Below are positions 59,926 to 64,000 of a stretch of DNA of 64,000 nucleotides, in pieces. The stretch comes from Phyto melanocephala (Eukaryota; Arthropoda; Insecta; Diptera; Rhinophoridae), in the NCBI GenBank assembly GCA_941918925.1, contig OW799236.1:120663062-120727061 (forward strand), given 5' to 3'. The translations under genes were made by a program, and so were the position numbers. Each line of letters starts with the position of its first letter. Positions within the stretch are counted from its first letter, which is position 1. The notes beneath the pieces are model-generated. The model was not told where the DNA came from and searched no databases. It saw nothing but the letters and a program-made list of their open reading frames with translations.

Positions 59926-61919
59926 TTATCTATTTAAAATTTGTTTTAAATTCCAAACAATAATAAAAATATTTAAATGCTGAGTCATATAATTCACTTT
60001 CTTTTTATGGTTATCTATTTTATTTAATCTTTTGATTGCTAATATGGCTGATTATCTTTTTTTACAATTTCTTAACTTTACCTTATAAATATTAAATCTT
60101 TTTAAGACAATATAAAATAAATGGTAAGGTTTTTTACGTGTATGGATTTTATATATCAAATTCACCATATTGAATAGAAAATTGTTGGGGATAATATGAA
60201 TTGTTTTTGTAGGGATTTTAAGGGTATGACAAATACAATTTAATAAGTAAAAGATTCGAATGACTCTAGTAAATATTAATATATTTGTATTGAAGAGATT
60301 CTTAGTACTTAGGTACTAGGAGAATGTATGAGTCAATTGTTAACAGTCATTCACTTACATAAAACCAAAGTGGTAAACAATTTATAAGAGAATTTGCACA
60401 CCGTCATTCTAAAAATTACAATTGAGTCACATTAATGTGTTCACGGGCAAAAGGTTTTGTTTTTTATAAAAATGTAAACAATATATAACCTTTAAACCAG
60501 TTTTACCTTTTTAGTGTTAAATTTTGCATTTATTCAAAGACACCACAAAATTCTGTTATGAAAACATATGTTTCCATCCTTGTCACAATTCACAACTACA
60601 TATTCACAAAAGTTATAAATAGTTTGTTGTTGATATTGTCTCGAATTTTTTCCTTAAGACTACTGGTGTTGAGAAAAGAAAAAAGAAATTAGCTGTTTCA
60701 ACGATGGTATGCGCATCATATGCATTTTTTTCATCTGTGTAAAAGTGTTGAATAAATGGTGGCGCGTGTGTGTGTGTGCATTTTGTGGTTTTTCATGTAG
60801 GTGTGAGTGCGGTTAAAACAACATTACTTCAACTCATAAAAATCACATTTCACACAAAATTACTTTTAACAAGCTGTAATTTTGTTACATAAGTAAGGAA
60901 AATCTTGGCTAAGTTGCTGCTGTAATGCTGTTGTAAAGGAAAATAAAATGTTTGAATATTTGAAACATAAAGTGTTTTCAATATGCTTTGAGGTTTTTAT
61001 GACTTTTAAAAGAAAGTTTTGTGTAAAATTTTCAGAACGTTTAACTGTGAAATACAGCCAAGGATGGATATAGATTTATTGCAACTAAAATATATACAAG
61101 ACAAAATATGTGGTAAATAAATATAAAAAATTCTGAGTTAAAATAGATGTAAATGTTAAATTTCTATTGATTATATTGAATTTTGATTTGAATAATTAAA
61201 GGCAAACACAAAAGAAAACATTAAGTTAAACAATTGAGCTATTAGTTTTTAGATTTCTACAAATATCAGCACTTTCTTATTACAATTTTCTTATTGTATT
61301 TTTTCTCTCTTATTATCTGTCAAGGACTGTCATAGGACTAAGCTAATAATTATTGGAATAAAATCCCAATTGCCGTTAATACAAGTATAAAAAATTCTTA
61401 AAGACTTGAATTGATTTGATAAATATATCAAACTACACCGTTGGTTGAAATGTTGTTTGGGGACGTACAAGCGATATTTTTATTACTGACATTGATCATA
61501 CGTACATATATCCCTTTCTCACACCAAAATAGTAGCGTTTTATTCATAGAGTTGTTAATTAACTTATAAATAAATAAGATTGTTTTTCAACTCAATATAA
61601 AATTTTATCTATCATATTTTTAAAAGTAATTTTTGTTGTTTTATGGATTTATAGATATATAAACTTGACAATTGTTTTCCTTATATAATTTATTTTATTG
61701 GATCCGTGATGATGATCTACGAAGTATTTAGGTCAAAATATTGCAATAGAAAAAATAAGGAAATTTAAAATATGTTCTTTAAAAATAAAAATAAAAAGTT
61801 TAATTTTTATGACCTAAAGCCAAACAAAAATCTTCTACAAAATATGTAAACAACAAACAAAAGAAAGATCAACAATACTTATTAAACAGAGGTTAAAAAT
61901 TTTTCAGTTTAAAACACTT
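59926..61919. other. AT-rich DNA with a (GT)n tract
   Basis: A (GT)7 tract lies at 60765-60778. No gene, transposase or paired termini recognised. Confidence 0.5.
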
Positions 61920-62545
61920 TTGAACTTTCGGTCATTTTGCCAACTATCAAGAGATGTATGTTTATTTTAAGGGATCCCAAATAAGAATAGCGTTGATCTC
62001 GATTTTTATAAACGAATTTTGTTAAGCGATGAAGCTCAATTTTGTTTAAATGAATACGTCAATAGAAAATCACTAGTCCGTACTTCTTTGAAAACGATGG
62101 TGATCAGAACGTTACACTCACTGTTAACTTTAACTGACTGTTTCTTTCATCAGTTGAATAACTTTGATATGCAAAAGCTGTCACTTCAACAATACGGCGC
62201 AAAATGTAACACAAATTGTGCCATATGTGTTTTATTAAAGGAAACGTTTGGTAACCGCATAATTTCATGTTGCAGACCCGTAAATTGGCCTTCTACATCA
62301 TGCGACGTCGTAATCTACGCCTATGATTGACGTTATTGACCACACTGAAAACAATACTTGCAGTGTTATTATCGATATACTTCCACAAATGTTGAAAAAA
62401 GTCACTGAATATTATATCTCCAGATTGGGTCACGCCCGAGTCAGCCGTGGCGGTCACATGCTAGAAGTCATAATGCCAGAACTATTATTCCATTTCAAAG
62501 CCTATACAAAGACCATCTCTATAAAAAACACCCTTTGAAAATAAA
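61920..62545 (+). pseudogene. Dead mariner-type transposase (copy T5), catalytic half
   Basis: DFYKRILLSDEAQFCLNEYV then NRKS (about 62000-62060) holds the first catalytic Asp. DMQKLSLQQYGAKC follows, in which Tyr replaces the second Asp of QDGATC. NRIISCCRPVNWPSTSCD (about 62250-62305) comes next. The part for TPLDYFLWGYxKSLxYxxK is missing: the sequence goes, after a frame change, straight to TIDVIDHT region text and then DILPQMLKKVTEYYISRLGH, ARVSRGGHMLEVIM (about 62376-62478), the C-terminal motif ASRGGHxxEVIF of the family. The piece before 62000 has weak similarity to the LKPxDxxKRRMF stretch. No helix-turn-helix is recognisable upstream. Confidence 0.87.
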
Positions 62546-64000
62546 ATAAGTTGACTATCAAAGCAATAAAATACCAATCATTTTTAATATATGATCGATT
62601 TGTGCATTTCTTCCACTCTTAAGCTATTAAATAGTCTGACCTGTTTAAGATGCCTACACAACGTTTAAACAAAATCTTTATTCTCCATATCTGCAGTCAC
62701 CTACTAACGAAAGAAAAATTTTATTGCATTCTTATAAAACTTTATTTAAAGCACATAAAAAACACTTTGCAAAATCCCTTTAACACAGCAACTTAATAAA
62801 AAAATAATAATAAAATGAATAAAGTCATACAATTCAAAATGTAAATCTCTTTTTTATGATCAAATGACTTTTAACTTATCAGTGGCTGTAACTGTAACAA
62901 CGTCAAGAAAATCAAAGAAAACCACAGCTTTAAGTATAAAACTGCCACCAACAACTTTCAACTGCTACCACTACAACTTCTTAAAACAACGACAGTAAAC
63001 AAATACTTGCGTAAGAGTATTGAATATTTCAATGACATTAAAACTGCTCAGCATTACTAAAAGAAATTCTTAAAAATAAGTTACAAAATGAAGAACTTTA
63101 AGGAATTCTCTATAGAAGGAAATTTAATAAAAAACTTTTCATTAAGAAAAAATTTTTTAGAAGTTAATTTTTAAAAATTTATTTGATATTTAAAAAAAAT
63201 TAAACGATTGAATAAATAAGCAAATTTTTGAAATTTTTTTTTTAACACATAATTACTGTATTAACAAGATAACTTAAATTCAAATGTTCTAAAATAATAA
63301 CATTAAAATAAAATATTACTGTTGTCAACGATCCTTTATAACTAAATGTAGATTTTGCAGATTTTGCTAAATTTTTAACAACAGATCTTTTCAACGGATA
63401 TCGCAGGGGTGGTTTACAAATATTACAGATGGCTTAGCAGATTTTTAACCGATGACTGCTGTCTGACAGCACAAGAAAAATAACATTCACAGTCATATTA
63501 ATTTTGGACAGTTTTTACTTAAAAGAAACAACCATTGTTAAAACTATTTTGAAATCCATTATGACATTATTTTACGTTAGGACACCTTGTGAATACAGTA
63601 AATGTATTAAAATTTATTCTAAAAAAAATACCTTATGTTTTAATAAATTTATTCATTGCAAATAAGTAGTTTTTAAACAATTTTTTTTAAATGTTAAAAA
63701 AAAAAAGATTGAATTGTTTTTTTATTTATTTATTTAATTATTTCAAAAAAAGATTGCCGCAAGCCCAAAGGGCCAAACTGGCTAGTCTACAAAACAATAT
63801 GTATTAAAATTAATTAGTATTACACTAAAAATATAAACAATCTTAATTTAAAATATATGTAAATATCAAATAAATGGCGTAAGAGAATAATAACTAACAC
63901 CAGCCTGAATTTTGCACACACAAAAGAAATAGTTTGACGATTAAACTGAGACTTATATTAGGCGAAAAATATAGCCAGTGAAATGGAACATATTAAACAA
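62546..64000. other. AT-rich DNA; possible LINE-like tail near 63720
   Basis: A TTTATTTATTTATTTAATTA stretch at about 63720 is followed by TTGCCGCAAGCCCAAAGGGC, a locally GC-richer piece. This might be an inverted 3' end of a retroelement. No coding match; the function is unknown. Confidence 0.35.

Noticed and set aside
1..64000. tRNA, rRNA, CRISPR, bacterial operon or viral genes
   Set aside because: Scanned by eye for clover-leaf A/B boxes, rRNA strings, spaced identical repeats and ribosome-binding sites; none found. Degenerate tRNA-derived SINEs cannot be excluded.

Overview
The window looks like gene-poor nuclear DNA of a higher (muscoid or blowfly-like) dipteran. It is very AT-rich, has no open reading frame longer than 119 codons, and is full of decayed transposable elements. 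Several dispersed repeats carry the features of fly 'mini-me'/DINE-1-type elements: a (GTCY)n tract, a conserved block running into TATATATAC, and a GGGTATAAAA terminus. I found no convincing host protein-coding gene, rRNA, tRNA or CRISPR array, and no bacterial or viral gene. It could be intergenic DNA or the inside of a very large intron. The species assignment is inference from repeat style and base composition.

Layout. 1-2035: the 3' part of a large element (family A) with a 288-bp tandem array. 2766-3698: a hAT-like non-autonomous element with an 8-bp target duplication. 5990-7265: two dispersed repeats (families D and E). 9895-10245: a MITE. 11879-12430 and 14270-14500: two LINE fragments. 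14925-15712: a dead mariner-type transposase. 15713-24609: a long AT-rich stretch with little recognisable. 24610-25545: a second dead transposase. 28113-28672: another hAT-like element. 28890-32690: two mini-me-type fragments and a MITE. 33700-34240: a third dead transposase. 36886-38147: two MITEs. 39684-42838: a nest in which family A sits inside family B. 42870-43450: a 37-bp minisatellite. 44760-44949: a hAT-like MITE. 46385-47460: family D and a Tc1/mariner transposase of another lineage. 50325-52170: family A. 52785-53390: the best-preserved dead transposase. 56290-59920: a 29-bp minisatellite split by a fourth family A copy. 61920-62545: a last dead transposase.

Relations. Family A is itself composite. 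Its 5' part holds an internally deleted mariner with ~33-bp terminal inverted repeats, keeping only the helix-turn-helix (DNA-binding) half of the transposase. Five separate dead transposases of what looks like the same broad protein family lie elsewhere in the window, all on the + strand, all with stops or frameshifts. Nothing here looks able to make an active protein. The interest lies in how the mobile elements are nested, truncated and amplified.
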